Notes under the pieces: generated by a model
Seen by the model: the letters and a program-made list of their open reading frames with translations, nothing else
Databases searched by the model: none
What the model was told of the DNA's origin: nothing
Origin: Agathobaculum ammoniilyticum
GTDB taxonomy: Bacteria > Bacillota > Clostridia > Oscillospirales > Butyricicoccaceae
Assembly: GCF_025567315.1 (NCBI RefSeq)
Contig: NZ_JAOQJE010000008.1
Location: 62,001 to 126,000 of the forward strand
Reading direction: 5' to 3'
DNA: 64,000 nucleotides
Program-made: the position numbers and the translations under genes
Shown here: positions 49,974 through 58,794 of the stretch, piece by piece
Numbering within the stretch: position 1 is the first letter of the stretch
Layout: each line of letters opens with the position of its first letter

Positions 49974-51350
49974 CTATCCGTCTTTCTCTTCATCTGATAT
50001 GTCAGATGCTCTGTCTCCATTTGCTGCCTGATTCTGTTTCATAAGCTGTTGCTGTTTTTCCCGCGCTCTGTTTCTTTGAATCAAAAGCAAGCTGAGTAGC
50101 ATCGCGACAATTTGAGATAAAGGAACCGAAATCCAGGTCCCGTTTACGTTTCCCATGGCATTGGGAAGGATTAAAAGTGAAATACAAAGCGTCAGCGGCT
50201 CTCCATAAATCAAGATATAGGCCCATAGATTTCTTCCCGTTGCGTAAAAATAAGCAGTGGTTACTCTGGATACACTAACAAAGATGAAGCCAATAATAAA
50301 AATCGGTAAGATTTGAGCAACGAGTGCTGCTATTTGCTCAGAAGCGCCAAATAAATATGCGGCGCCGCTCCGCAGTAGGAAAAGGATAACCGAACAGGTT
50401 GCCGCAACCCCAAAAGCAAACCGATACGCTAGGTTTCGCACTGCTTTTGTAATACGGTGTTTCCCCTCGCCATAAGCTAGGCTGATCAGCGGCTGGCTCC
50501 CATCGCTGACGCCCTGCATCAGCAGCATGACCACCGAAGAAATATAACTGATGGGTGCATAACAGGTCACGGCAATATTTCCGCCAAAGATTACAGCGCT
50601 CTTATTAAGCAGGATCAGCGTAATATTGGGCGAGTAGGTCAACCCAAAGGGGGAAAGTCCTACGCTCAAGATGCGGACTGCAAGAGATTTCCCATCTCCA
50701 TCGAACCGGAAGGATGGGGCGCTTTTTTTGAAGATAAAAAATACAAGACACACCAAGAAGGTCATTGCCTGACCGATGGCTGTGGCGATGGCCGCTCCCA
50801 TCATTCCCCAAGGGAACACCCATACAAAGAGATAGTCCAGAACAATATTCGTGACAAAGCCGGTTACCATGGCCGCCATAGCCATGACAGCTCCACCCAT
50901 ATTTCTGATAAAAGGAACCAGACCGGTGCCAGCAATTTGAAATACTGCACCATAGCTGACAAAGCGCAAATATTCGCTGCTATAGTCCAGTATCTCGCCC
51001 GACGCACCGAACAGTCCCAGGATATTCAGGCCGGCAAACAGAAACAGGATAGTAAAGAGAATACTGAATCCGCTCAGCAGGACGATGGCCATACCCATGT
51101 ACTGCCTGCCCCTGCTCTCATTTCTGTTCCCAGCGTTAATTGCGTACTCAATCGCGCCGCCCATGCCGATGCCAGTTCCTATTGCTTGAAGGAGAGCCGT
51201 CAATGGAAAAGCCATGTTGACAGCAGCCAGAGCGCCATCTCCCAGCGCATTTCCAACAAAAAAGCCATCGGCAATCGCATAGATGCCGGATAGCGCAAAT
51301 GCTAGCATAGCAGGGATTACATATCGGAAAAATTCCTTACGAACGTGCAT
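49974..51350 (-). CDS. MATE-family efflux transporter (MarR-linked)
   Basis: A 458-aa polytopic protein with MATE features: FALSGIYAIADGFFVGNALG, VNMAFPLTALLQAIGTGIGM, and YAPISYISSVVMLLMQGVSDGSQPLISLAYGEG. The start at 51350 (MHVRKEFFRYV) overlaps the marR-type gene by 14 bp and has AGAGGTC upstream, showing coupled translation. It probably exports a toxic compound sensed by the MarR protein. A hairpin over its stop codon (about 49955-49986) may be the terminator. Confidence 0.92.
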   Translation of the reverse strand: MHVRKEFFRYVIPAMLAFALSGIYAIADGFFVGNALGDGALAAVNMAFPLTALLQAIGTGIGMGGAIEYAINAGNRNESRGRQYMGMAIVLLSGFSILFTILFLFAGLNILGLFGASGEILDYSSEYLRFVSYGAVFQIAGTGLVPFIRNMGGAVMAMAAMVTGFVTNIVLDYLFVWVFPWGMMGAAIATAIGQAMTFLVCLVFFIFKKSAPSFRFDGDGKSLAVRILSVGLSPFGLTYSPNITLILLNKSAVIFGGNIAVTCYAPISYISSVVMLLMQGVSDGSQPLISLAYGEGKHRITKAVRNLAYRFAFGVAATCSVILFLLRSGAAYLFGASEQIAALVAQILPIFIIGFIFVSVSRVTTAYFYATGRNLWAYILIYGEPLTLCISLLILPNAMGNVNGTWISVPLSQIVAMLLSLLLIQRNRAREKQQQLMKQNQAANGDRASDISDEEKDG

Positions 51351-51786
51351 TTTTGTCACTGACCTCTCTGAAATACCGGTTGTATAGGGCGGTGTATTCA
51401 ATCAGATGTTCCGCCCGATCCAGCCCTAACTGGAGCCAAACCTGAGCTTCATGGTTCTGGAGTTCCTGTACGATCTGCGCGGTGTTTTCCCTGCCTTCAG
51501 CCGTCAGACAGAGATTCCGGCTTCTGCGATCCTGCTCGGAAACCTCCAGCTCCAGCCATCCTTTGCGTATCAGCGTTTTAATAACAGTATTCACCGTTTG
51601 TTTTGGAATCGTAAATCGTTGGCATATATCTTTTTGAAGCACCTTGCCATCCGCCTCAGTGATAGAAAGAATCACCAACAACTCATAAAACGATATTCCC
51701 CGCTGTCGTGCCCATGCTTCATATAACTGACTTGTTTCAAGCCATATCGCATTATAGCTATCGCTGAGCTGATAGAGCTTTTCCAT
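51337..51786 (-). CDS. MarR-family transcriptional regulator
   Basis: A 149-aa winged-helix repressor: LLVILSITEADGKVLQKDIC, FTIPKQTVNTVIKTLIRKGW, the wing LELEVSEQDRRSRNLCLTAE. It is first in an operon with a MATE pump, and its own promoter overlaps a palindrome, so autorepression with release by a pump substrate is likely. Confidence 0.9.
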   Translation of the reverse strand: MEKLYQLSDSYNAIWLETSQLYEAWARQRGISFYELLVILSITEADGKVLQKDICQRFTIPKQTVNTVIKTLIRKGWLELEVSEQDRRSRNLCLTAEGRENTAQIVQELQNHEAQVWLQLGLDRAEHLIEYTALYNRYFREVSDKNARS

Positions 51787-51802
51787 ACTCTGCCCTCTTT
51801 CA

Positions 51803-51852
51803 ATTAGTCTAAATCAAGACTAATTATAATGCGTAAAAATAAGTGTTGTCAA
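51803..51852 (-). promoter_or_regulatory. Promoter and MarR-type operator
   Basis: Minus strand TTGACA (51852-51847), 18 bp, TATAAT (51828-51823), directly followed by the palindrome ATTAGTCT-N6-AGACTAAT (51803-51824), which overlaps the -10 box. This is a typical site for an autoregulating MarR protein. Confidence 0.85.
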
Positions 51853-52014
51853 GATAACCATATATAAATTTTATTGTGCAATATCATTTGATATGTTAGC
51901 GAATCCTTATATATTTTATCTTGAAAAAGCCATCTTTTATTGGGTTTGACATTTTGCATGATTTCTTCTATTACTACTTAAAAAGTACATAGTCAGACTT
52001 TTAAGAGCGACGTT

Positions 52015-52439
52015 ATGGAAAAAATAATTATCACAGTCGGATGGTGGTTCGGAAGCCGAGGCCGTGAGATCGAAAAGAAAATTGCGCAAAAGCTGCGTAT
52101 TCCTTATTATGATAAAAAACTGTTGGTTGTGGTCGCAAAAGAGAGCGGATTGGCTCTTAACTTCCTTCAGGATATGGATGAAAAACATCCGTACAGCCTG
52201 CTGCACTCTCTATGCTTGGGACAGCCTAACCTGGAGATGGGAAACTGCAGCATTTCAGTAGAGCGTATGACATTCAGGGCACAGCAGGAAGCTGTACTGC
52301 ATATTACCAGCCAGGGAAGCCGTGTGATTGTAGGCCGCGCTGCAGGCTTCCGTGTTTAGCGTGTGGTCAAATGCGACGGCATATCGGAAGATGAGGTGCG
52401 GGACCAAATCAGGAGCATGGATAAAGCTTACTATTGATA
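52015..52439 (+). pseudogene. Cytidylate-kinase-like protein, broken
   Basis: From ATG 52015 the frame matches the cytidylate kinase-like family: MEKIIITVGWWFGSRGREIE (P-loop region, altered), LRIPYYDKKLLVVVAKESGL and GSRVIVGRAAGF. A TAG at 52357 interrupts it; ISEDEVRDQIRSMDKAYY follows in frame and then another stop. An internal deletion is also likely between these parts. Not functional. Confidence 0.7.
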
Positions 52440-52463
52440 AAATCTAAATCACCTGACCTTTAA

Positions 52464-52640
52464 GATGAAAAAGCCATTATTGCCCGTATTCACGAGGCAA
52501 CTCAGTTTATTACCATCGAAAATCCATGTTTAAGTCCGCAATGTGGTTTTGCTTCCTGCGAAATTGGAAACAAATTAACAGATGAAGAACAGTGGGAAAA
52601 ATTAGCCCTTATAAAGCGGATTGCAGAAAAAGTATGGTAA
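52464..52640 (+). pseudogene. MetE-like methyltransferase, C-terminal remnant
   Basis: 58 codons: EKAIIARIHEATQFITIENP, then CLSPQCGFASCEIGN and EEQWEKLALIKRIAEKVW. LSPQCGFAS contains the zinc-ligand Cys of cobalamin-independent methionine synthase-type proteins. The rest of the gene is missing. Confidence 0.7.
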
Positions 52641-52772
52641 TAATACCACTAATATAAAAATTGAATACAGATAAAACGGCAGCCGCCAACGGACGCGAAA
52701 TCCGTAGACAGCTGCTTTTCATTTCTTCTTGCGCCGGAAATTGAAGGGGCTGTTTGGGGTATTGGGAGATTT

Positions 52773-53515
52773 TTACAGCATCTTCTGTTCATCCGGTGGC
52801 AGTTGGTAAAAGTCAAGTCCGTGCATATTGAAAATGACCGCCCACACCTTTTCGAGATAATCCCCAGAGGATTGGATAGTTTTACGGATTTCCAAAGCCA
52901 CTTTCTTTGCAGCGGAATAATCCGGCGTGGTGTCAATGTCATGCTCATGGGCTTTCCGTATGTCGTGGAGAATGGCGCCCCATGTTTTGTGTGTCACATG
53001 GCAGAAGAAATTTTATTTCTTTACTTCTGCGGCAAGAATCGTCTGCGAATAGAAGTCATTTTCCGCCTGCTTATATTTACGGGTAATAAGTTGTCGCTGT
53101 TCTCTCAAAGACTCATAAAGGGTGCGGAAGGTAGCGGTGACGTGACCGTTTATGTAAATCTCCGTGTCGATCATAAGCTGCTCAATTATCATTGGTAGCA
53201 ATCTCACATAGAAGCTGATTGTTGATACGTCCGCTTTTCAGCAGCGCCACCATATCATCCGTCAGGTGCAATTCCATTAAAGGCATATTAGCCTGCTCCC
53301 TGTTCTCCGGCCGGCACAGCAGATAATCAACAGATACCCCGTAGAAGTCTGCCAGCGTGACAAGATTTCTGTGGTTGATTTCTTTGTAGTCATTGGCTTC
53401 ATAGCTGGCGGGGGCAGATTGAAATGCCGGTCTGCTCCACCAGTTCTTCCAACTTTAAGCTTTTAACCTTGCGTAACTCCCAAAGGCGTTCCTGTATGGT
53501 AGTCGCTCTTATCAT
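52773..53515 (-). pseudogene. XRE-family regulator of a conjugative transposon, broken
   Basis: From ATG 53515 pieces in changing frames give an XRE domain (TTIQERLWELRKVKSLKLEE), then YKEINHRNLVTLADFYGVSV, LHLTDDMVALLKSGRINNQL, then MIDTEIYINGHVTATFRTLY and TWGAILHDIRKAHEHDIDTT. This order matches the long XRE regulators of Firmicutes conjugative transposons. At least two frameshifts and one stop destroy it. Confidence 0.7.
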
Positions 53516-54040
53516 GGACACGCACGCCTTCCAGGCGGCTGTTCTCCCACTGCTTAACTGGATTATACCATACTTTCCGTAATCGTGGAAATTTCTGTTT
53601 TTCTTCCAGAAATCCTATTTTGTGGACATACAGCACAAGTCACAAAAATATTCTATGATACAGGTAGCTCATCGATGGATTATTCCAATCGAATGACCGG
53701 CTTGTATGGGATAGGCTACCCGGTGATGTAGCGCCATGACCTGCGGCGGGGAAATGGAGGAACCCCTAATCGCAACGAGCGTACCAAAGGAAGCGAAACG
53801 CCGTTATGAGAGCTGGGGGGCAGGAACGACATCAGGGAGAAACGGCGAAAATGAACATCGAATCGATACCAAAACACAACAACCCGATAGAGCATAGTCT
53901 GCCCTACCCGTAATACTACAGGGGATTTCCAGACGGCTTAAAAGCCAGTTTTACCCCGAAAATCGCCACGGAACACGATAATAGAATCTGCTACCCAGCT
54001 ATTGCGGCTGAAATGGGCGGATTTTTCATTAAGGAGGCAC
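53516..54040. other. Non-coding, structured region of the conjugative-transposon remnant
   Basis: No coding frame of note. 53690-53860 is purine-rich and can form several helices, for example CGCCGTT with AACGGCG (about 53800-53850) and GGCTAC with GTAGC (about 53710-53730). It looks like a conserved non-coding element preceding the small ICE genes; no known RNA family was recognised. Confidence 0.4.
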
Positions 54041-54041
54041 T

Positions 54042-54233
54042 ATGCCGAGAATGTCAAAGAAGATGAAGAAGGAACTTGCTTTCTTCCTCAATGACCAGGA
54101 GCGCAGAGCCTACAACGACCTTTGCCGGAAATGCCAACGCGCTTGTAAGCAGAGTTTCAGGGCAGTCATTTTGGACTGCCCTATTATCTTTCCAAACGGC
54201 CCAAAACGAAAAGCAAAGGAGGCTACCGATTGA
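54042..54233 (+). CDS. Small conserved conjugative-transposon protein
   Basis: A 63-aa basic protein (MPRMSKKMKKELAFFLNDQE..., CQRACKQSFRAVILDCPI) with AAGGAGG upstream. Proteins of this look precede the repA-like gene in Clostridia conjugative transposons; function unknown. Confidence 0.65.
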   Translation: MPRMSKKMKKELAFFLNDQERRAYNDLCRKCQRACKQSFRAVILDCPIIFPNGPKRKAKEATD

Positions 54234-54571
54234 ATGGAAGTTGAGTTTATGACCGTAGACACTGCCCTGCTGCCCTGTATGCTGCTGCTGAGAGCCATGC
54301 TGCAGCTCCCGATCAGCAGCACCGCCAAAGTCATGTACGCCCGGATGTTGGATATGATTTTCTTATCCGGCATAGAGGATGCCAACGGGATTTTATTTAT
54401 CCATTTCCCCATTGTGGAGCTGCGGCGGCACTTGCCCGCAGCGCCATGACCGTGAAGCGTTCCCTGAATGAATTGGAGGAGGCCGGACTGATACGGCGGG
54501 TACGTCAGGGATTTGGAGAACCCAACGAGATATATGTGCTTATCCCAAACAAGGGGGACAGTCGTCTATGA
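54234..54571 (+). pseudogene. RepA_N-like replication initiator fragment, frameshifted
   Basis: The first 70 codons match the RepA N-terminal domain (LPISSTAKVMYARMLDMIFL, ILFIHFPIVELRRHL). The frame then shifts near 54440 and continues as AMTVKRSLNELEEAGLIRRV and FGEPNEIYVLIPNKG to a stop at 54571. One base lost between the two parts. Confidence 0.7.
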
Positions 54572-54882
54572 ATGAAAAGTTGGAAAAACTCAATCAAGAG
54601 ATAGAGAAAACCGAAGCAAGGCTGCGGAGGGCGCAGCACGAAGAAAAGATACTGGAACACCAGAGAAAGAAGTTCACCCGGAAGGAACGGACGCACCGGG
54701 TTTGCACCAGAGCCGCCATGCTGGAAAGCTACATTCCCAACACGGAAGCTGTCACGGATGAACAGGTCAGTTTATTCTTGAAGCTGCTGTTCCATCAGGA
54801 CAGCACCCGTCAGCGTATGGAAAAAGTATTTGCCGGAAACGGCCATTTTGAAGGGCAAGACAAAGGCCGTGAACGGCCATAA
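54568..54882 (+). CDS. DUF3847-like coiled-coil protein
   Basis: A 104-aa protein: N-terminal coiled coil (MNEKLEKLNQEIEKTEARLR), then RKKFTRKERTHRVCTRAAML and EAVTDEQVSLFLKLLFHQDS. This is the DUF3847 pattern of conjugative transposons. It overlaps the previous frame by 4 bp. Confidence 0.75.
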   Translation: MNEKLEKLNQEIEKTEARLRRAQHEEKILEHQRKKFTRKERTHRVCTRAAMLESYIPNTEAVTDEQVSLFLKLLFHQDSTRQRMEKVFAGNGHFEGQDKGRERP

Positions 54883-55105
54883 TCACTTCCAGAGCCGCCG
54901 CCCATAAACTGCCCCTCTGGAAGAAAGGCACACTTCTATACATAGCCTAACGGCCATGTACAGAATAGAAGTGCGCTCTGCGAGGCAAAGCGGTGGATTG
55001 CAGATGGAGACAACCCTGCCGCCTATGCGTCGCTACGCTCCGTCCAAGGAGCTGCACCCCTTGCGCGGCTTACGCCGCTTACCCTGCGCACCCGCCGAAC
55101 CGATN
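54883..55105. other. Non-coding region with two inverted repeats and an N
   Basis: Perfect TTCCAGAG/CTCTGGAA arms lie near 54886-54921 and a stem GCACACTTCTAT/ATAGAAGTGCGC near 54927-54975, the kind of structure seen near oriT or as a terminator in this transposon type. The N at 55105 marks an assembly join. Confidence 0.5.
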
Positions 55106-55357
55106 GCCCATGGTGGTTGACCTCCTTTAGCTGAAAATGGGTAAAACAATGACCGTTCTCTGGGGCGTTCACGGTGAGCGGTTAGGGTGTCGGTTTTGGT
55201 TTTCAGACCCGCCGAACCGATACACCCGCTTACGCGGCTACATCGGTTCGGCGGGTCTGAAAACCAAAACCGACACCCTAACCGCTCACCGTGAACGCCC
55301 CAGAGAACGGTCATTGTTTTACCCATTTTCAGCTAAAGGAGGTCAACCACCATGGGC
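55106..55357. repeat. Perfect 116-bp inverted repeat with 20-nt spacer
   Basis: 55106-55221 is the exact reverse complement of 55242-55357; the spacer 55222-55241 contains CCGCTTACGCGG. The right arm is the leader and start of the next DUF3847-like gene. The left arm begins at the base right after the N, so a scaffolding or amplification artefact is quite possible. Confidence 0.9.
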
Positions 55358-55630
55358 AAAGAGTTAGACGAGCTTAGGCGGGAGTACGCCGAAAATGAAG
55401 CCAAATTGCAGCAATACCAGCACCGGGCTAAGCGGCTGGAACAGCGCAAGCAGTATTATGAAAAAGGCGAGCGGCAGAAACACGTCCATCGCCTTATTAC
55501 CAGAGGAGCCACCGTGGAGAGCATTGTCCCAGAGGTCGGGGGGCATGGGGAAGCGGAATTTTACCAGCTTGCCGGGCACATCTTCTTCCTGCCCGAAGTG
55601 AAAGCCCTGCTTCTATGGGAAGGTATGTAA
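55352..55630 (+). CDS. Second DUF3847-like coiled-coil protein
   Basis: A 92-aa protein: coiled coil MGKELDELRREYAENEAKLQ, then KGERQKHVHRLITRGATVES and AEFYQLAGHIFFLPEVKALL. It is a paralogue of the protein at 54568-54882. AAAGGAGG is upstream of the ATG at 55352. Its end may have been altered by the following rearrangement. Confidence 0.7.
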   Translation: MGKELDELRREYAENEAKLQQYQHRAKRLEQRKQYYEKGERQKHVHRLITRGATVESIVPEVGGHGEAEFYQLAGHIFFLPEVKALLLWEGM

Positions 55631-55650
55631 ACGTGTGTTCCTACGCCGGT

Positions 55651-56100
55651 TCAAGCTGCTTGGTGGCGGCTGTGGCCTTTCTCTTGCTGCCGATTTCGTT
55701 CTGCTGGATAAAGTAGCTTCACAAAACAGCTCTTGTGCTTGGCGGTATATTCCGTTACTTGCCGGAGATTGGAGAGGATGCCCGCGGTCAATAGGTCGGT
55801 ACGGATAAAATGGGCGGTGTAGTCCCCTGTCTGATTCTTGTAACTCTCGCAGGTGTAGCAATCCTGCTGCCGCTTGCCCGTCTGGTATCTCTGCTGATAC
55901 ATCCCATGACCGCGGTCGGCGCAAAACAAAATCCCAGAGAGCAGCACCACTTCATCATAGCAGTTGGGGCGTTTCGCTGATTGCGAAGTTTTTGCACCCG
56001 TTTCCGTGTTTCCTTGTTGATAATCGGCTCATGGTGGCTTTCAACAATCACCTGTTTTCAATGCTGTGCTGGGTCTTGTAAGAGGACTTTTCCGTCTTGA
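55651..56100 (-). pseudogene. Large serine recombinase (TnpX-like), C-terminal remnant
   Basis: Pieces in shifting frames read FKTEKSSYKTQHSIEN, then VIVESHHEPIINKETRKRVQ, then LSGILFCADRGHGMYQQRYQ with YTCESYKNQ (zinc-ribbon Cys residues partly lost) and the coiled-coil end TDLLTAGILSNLRQVTEYTA. This is the C-terminal half of a Tn4451-type resolvase/integrase. The catalytic N-terminus is absent. Confidence 0.75.
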
Positions 56101-56283
56101 AGTTTACCAGACAGTCTGCATATCTTGGTTTTCCGATAGTCGGATAGTAGTCTGGGCATATGATAGGATGGATTTCGCTTTCTATCCCATTTGGTATTCT
56201 ATGGCGCTCTTGGATGAGTATAGACTGAGCGCGTTTTTAAATAAACTCACAGAGTAGAGCCGCTTTCCCATGAATATCATTAC

Positions 56284-56323
56284 AAACAGGCATTCAGACG
56301 TGGTAGTGCATAGATGCCTGTTT
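56284..56323 (-). terminator. Possible terminator of the SLH pseudogene
   Basis: Inverted repeat AAACAGGCAT/ATGCCTGTTT (10 bp, 20-nt loop) just past the stop at 56330 on the minus strand. Confidence 0.45.
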
Positions 56324-56329
56324 GATGAT

Positions 56330-57341
56330 TTATAAGCTGAGTGAAAAAGGGTTGGACCACTGTTGGGCAAGAGCGGTCAGAACGGTTTCGGCCAAGTCGT
56401 GGATAACGCTATCCTGAGACACTAGGACATCATCCACGGCTGTGATATCCTCCTTCTGATGAGCCCAAGCAACCGCGGGCTGGGCGAAGCGGGAAATCTT
56501 GTCCGCGTCAATGGGCTAACTCAGGTCGGGATAATCCGCCAGTATAGAGGTGTCGGCATAGCGCCAGAGGATTGCCACCAGTTGTTCTCTGGTCACAGTG
56601 TCCTGTATGCCAAACATGCCGTTTTCGTATCCGCTGACCGGATTCTCGCTGGAGGACCAGCGAATGGAATCAGCATACGCCACGTCCGGTATGACATCAG
56701 CGTAATCCATGGCAAAGTTCACAACAGGCTTACCAGCCTGCGCATATATCATCTGAACCAGTTCGCCGTGGGGGTGCGCAGGATAGGCGGCGGCATAGCC
56801 TTCATACCAAGCTATCATCTGGTCACCTGCCTGAATATTCTCCAACGCAATAGTCTCATCCGATCCATGGACAGACAGTGCAGTGTCCTTATCGGCTAAG
56901 GTGTGCGACCCACCATTATCGATAGTAATCTTAAAGAAATGTCCTCCGCCTTGTGGAGTTAGGCAGCACCGGTGTCTATGGGGATATCCCAGACCACGGG
57001 CAGCAGATTGGGACGACAGAGAACGGGTCTCCACGGCGCTGTGAACACATAAAGGCTCTGCTCCTCCTGCAACTTAGCGGGATCACCAGACGTATGGTTT
57101 CCTCTGGCGTTCCACGCGGTTTGCTCCGTGATATTCATGATAACTCGCCATAGCGATCCGAGATCATGTGCAGACGAGTGATAGATCCATCCGTATCTTT
57201 GGCGATCGCCTTGATGGTGCCATATATAGAGCGCACGGTTGGGAAGAACCTGCGTCTCATCTGTAACAGTGACTGCGGAAGTAGGGATGGGTTTCTCCTC
57301 TGTTGCAATCCCGAAAGTACAAACAGGTCGCAGACTCGCAT
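56330..57341 (-). pseudogene. SLH-domain surface protein, broken
   Basis: Frames read, in order, TIKAIAKDTDGSITRLHMIS, NITEQTAWNARGN, then GGHFFKITIDNGGSHTLADK, AGDQMIAWYEGYAAAYPAHP, and SLH-type NPVSGYENGMFGIQDTVTRE with QLVAILWRYADTS. A stop at 56516 and several frameshifts upstream interrupt it. The last 60 codons (TAVDDVLVSQDSVIHDLAET) do not fit an SLH protein and may come from another broken gene. Confidence 0.65.
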
Positions 57342-57465
57342 AAAATCTATGCTTTTGCGTATGGTGGGGTTTCTATACCTGCGATCCTATAAGAACAAAA
57401 TGAGGCAAAAAAACAACGGGACAAGCCATTTTCAGTAAATTTTGTGATATGCGGGATTAAAAGCG
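57342..57465. other. Short intergenic stretch, nothing recognised
   Basis: No gene or clear signal seen. Confidence 0.4.
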
Positions 57466-57727
57466 GGATGAACTACGGCGAGATGGCGTTAAAGTGCCGG
57501 GTGATTTGCCAGCAGGTGCGTAGTAGGACGCTTTCCTTTGAGCAAATGGAGAAGCTGGCTTGGAGGATCGGCGCGGTTGCCGCAAGAAAGACCAACTTCC
57601 CTGCACTGAACTGGAGTGGGCGCAAATCGAAATTGAGCAGCTCAAACATAAGCTGTGTCTGGCGGAAATAGAGGATACTTTGCTAAGATTGAGCGAGTTA
57701 GAGAAGAAAGAAAACGCTCAGAAGTAA
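57466..57727 (+). pseudogene. IS3-type orfA (HTH) remnant
   Basis: MNYGEMALKCRVICQQVRSR resembles the helix-turn-helix of IS3 OrfA. After a shift the frame continues as LEWAQIEIEQLKHKLCLAEI with LRLSELEKKENAQ, the leucine-zipper end of OrfA. No orfB or IS ends were seen. Confidence 0.55.
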
Positions 57728-57966
57728 GACTGCGCTATACTTATAAAGGAATTCAGGATGTCATGCGGAAAGGGGATTTTCCATGCATCCCAAGCTCTAT
57801 GAGCCGGCTTTTGCTGAATAAGCATCGAATGCATAAAAATGAAAAACATCCAATGGAAAAAAGATCCACTGGATGTAAAAGTTGTTTATCCTTGCTCTTC
57901 CAATAAGGAGCAAATAATGAACAGGCACTTCATCGTGCCGATAGAAAATGGCGTGAATACCGCATC

Positions 57967-58404
57967 CTATGCCCAAAGGTGTGCAAACCCATCCCACAGC
58001 TTTTCCATACTGTTGACCAGACTGAGCTTCTCCTCGTCCGGAAGCATTTCGAACGCAGAGAATTCGGCACGACGCATTGTTCTGCCAATATGGCGCCCAG
58101 TTTCTCGGCCGCTTTCCGTGAGGGTTACGATTCGGTTGCGTCGGTCGTTGGGGTCAATGCTACGGGTGACCCAGCCGCGTTTTTCCAGACTATCCACCAC
58201 ACTGGTCACAGTCTGCTTGGATAAATGCAGTTCCTTGCTCAGCTCGTTTTGTGTCATCGGTTCGCAATTTTTGTACAGTAGTGTAAGAATATACATGACG
58301 TTGGTGGTAACGCCACAGTCTGACGCAATCTTTTCATACGCGACCTCTATCCCGCGCCAGCTTTTATAAAACCTGTCGAACAGATTACTCTCCCGCTCGT
58401 CCAC
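57967..58404 (-). CDS. MarR-family regulator next to the carnitine-like operon
   Basis: A 145-aa winged-helix protein: NVMYILTLLYKNCEPMTQNE, HLSKQTVTSVVDSLEKRGWV, wing RSIDPNDRRNRIVTLTESGR. The start is a GTG at 58404 with GAAGAGGTGATGG upstream. Divergent from the acyl-CoA dehydrogenase operon and with a palindrome over its own promoter, it is the likely regulator of that operon. Confidence 0.9.
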   Translation of the reverse strand: MDERESNLFDRFYKSWRGIEVAYEKIASDCGVTTNVMYILTLLYKNCEPMTQNELSKELHLSKQTVTSVVDSLEKRGWVTRSIDPNDRRNRIVTLTESGRETGRHIGRTMRRAEFSAFEMLPDEEKLSLVNSMEKLWDGFAHLWA

Positions 58405-58430
58405 TTACCATCACCTCTTCTCAGCATATG

Positions 58431-58465
58431 TATGTTAGAATAACATATTTGCCGAAGACCGTCAA
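58431..58465 (-). promoter_or_regulatory. Promoter and operator of the MarR gene
   Basis: Minus strand TTGACG (58465-58460), 17 bp, TATTCT (58442-58437). The perfect palindrome TATGTTA-GAA-TAACATA (58431-58447) covers the -10 box, fitting autorepression. Confidence 0.8.
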
Positions 58466-58683
58466 TAGTTTTATACTTTGACATGAAAAAAGGCTAGAAA
58501 TCGGAAGTGAAGTGGGAGCGCCGTAACCTTTCAGACTGCGTATAATTACGCTGTTTTTGCACAGGGCGGCATGTAAAAAAATCTAGAAAAAATAGAAAGT
58601 GCAGAATGACATTTACTAATGCACAAATTAGGGTATGTATTTTTGTTCAAACATACAAATTGCATAAAAGATTGAGGAAGCAC
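58466..58683. other. Divergent regulatory region
   Basis: No gene. It lies between the MarR promoter and the operon promoter, is AT-rich, and may hold further regulator sites. Confidence 0.5.
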
Positions 58684-58711
58684 TTGATTTTTTTTTGGAA
58701 TATTTTATAAT
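58684..58711 (+). promoter_or_regulatory. Promoter of the carnitine-like operon
   Basis: TTGATT (58684-58689), 16 bp rich in T, TATAAT (58706-58711); leader of about 78 nt before the first ATG. Confidence 0.65.
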
Positions 58712-58794
58712 AGAATCATCCGAGAGCGGACGAACAAAACACGGATAAACCGAATTCGGACGAATTGATTTCATTTCAGAAAGGAAGCATATTT

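Noticed and set aside
6995..56518. Recurrent in-frame TAG codons (6995, 10087, 11135, 27.6 kb twice, 52357, 56516) as a sign of amber recoding
   Set aside because: The residues expected at these places differ (Trp at 11135, others likely Gln or unclear), frameshifts occur in the same genes, and intact genes here use TAG as a normal stop (for example 27364).
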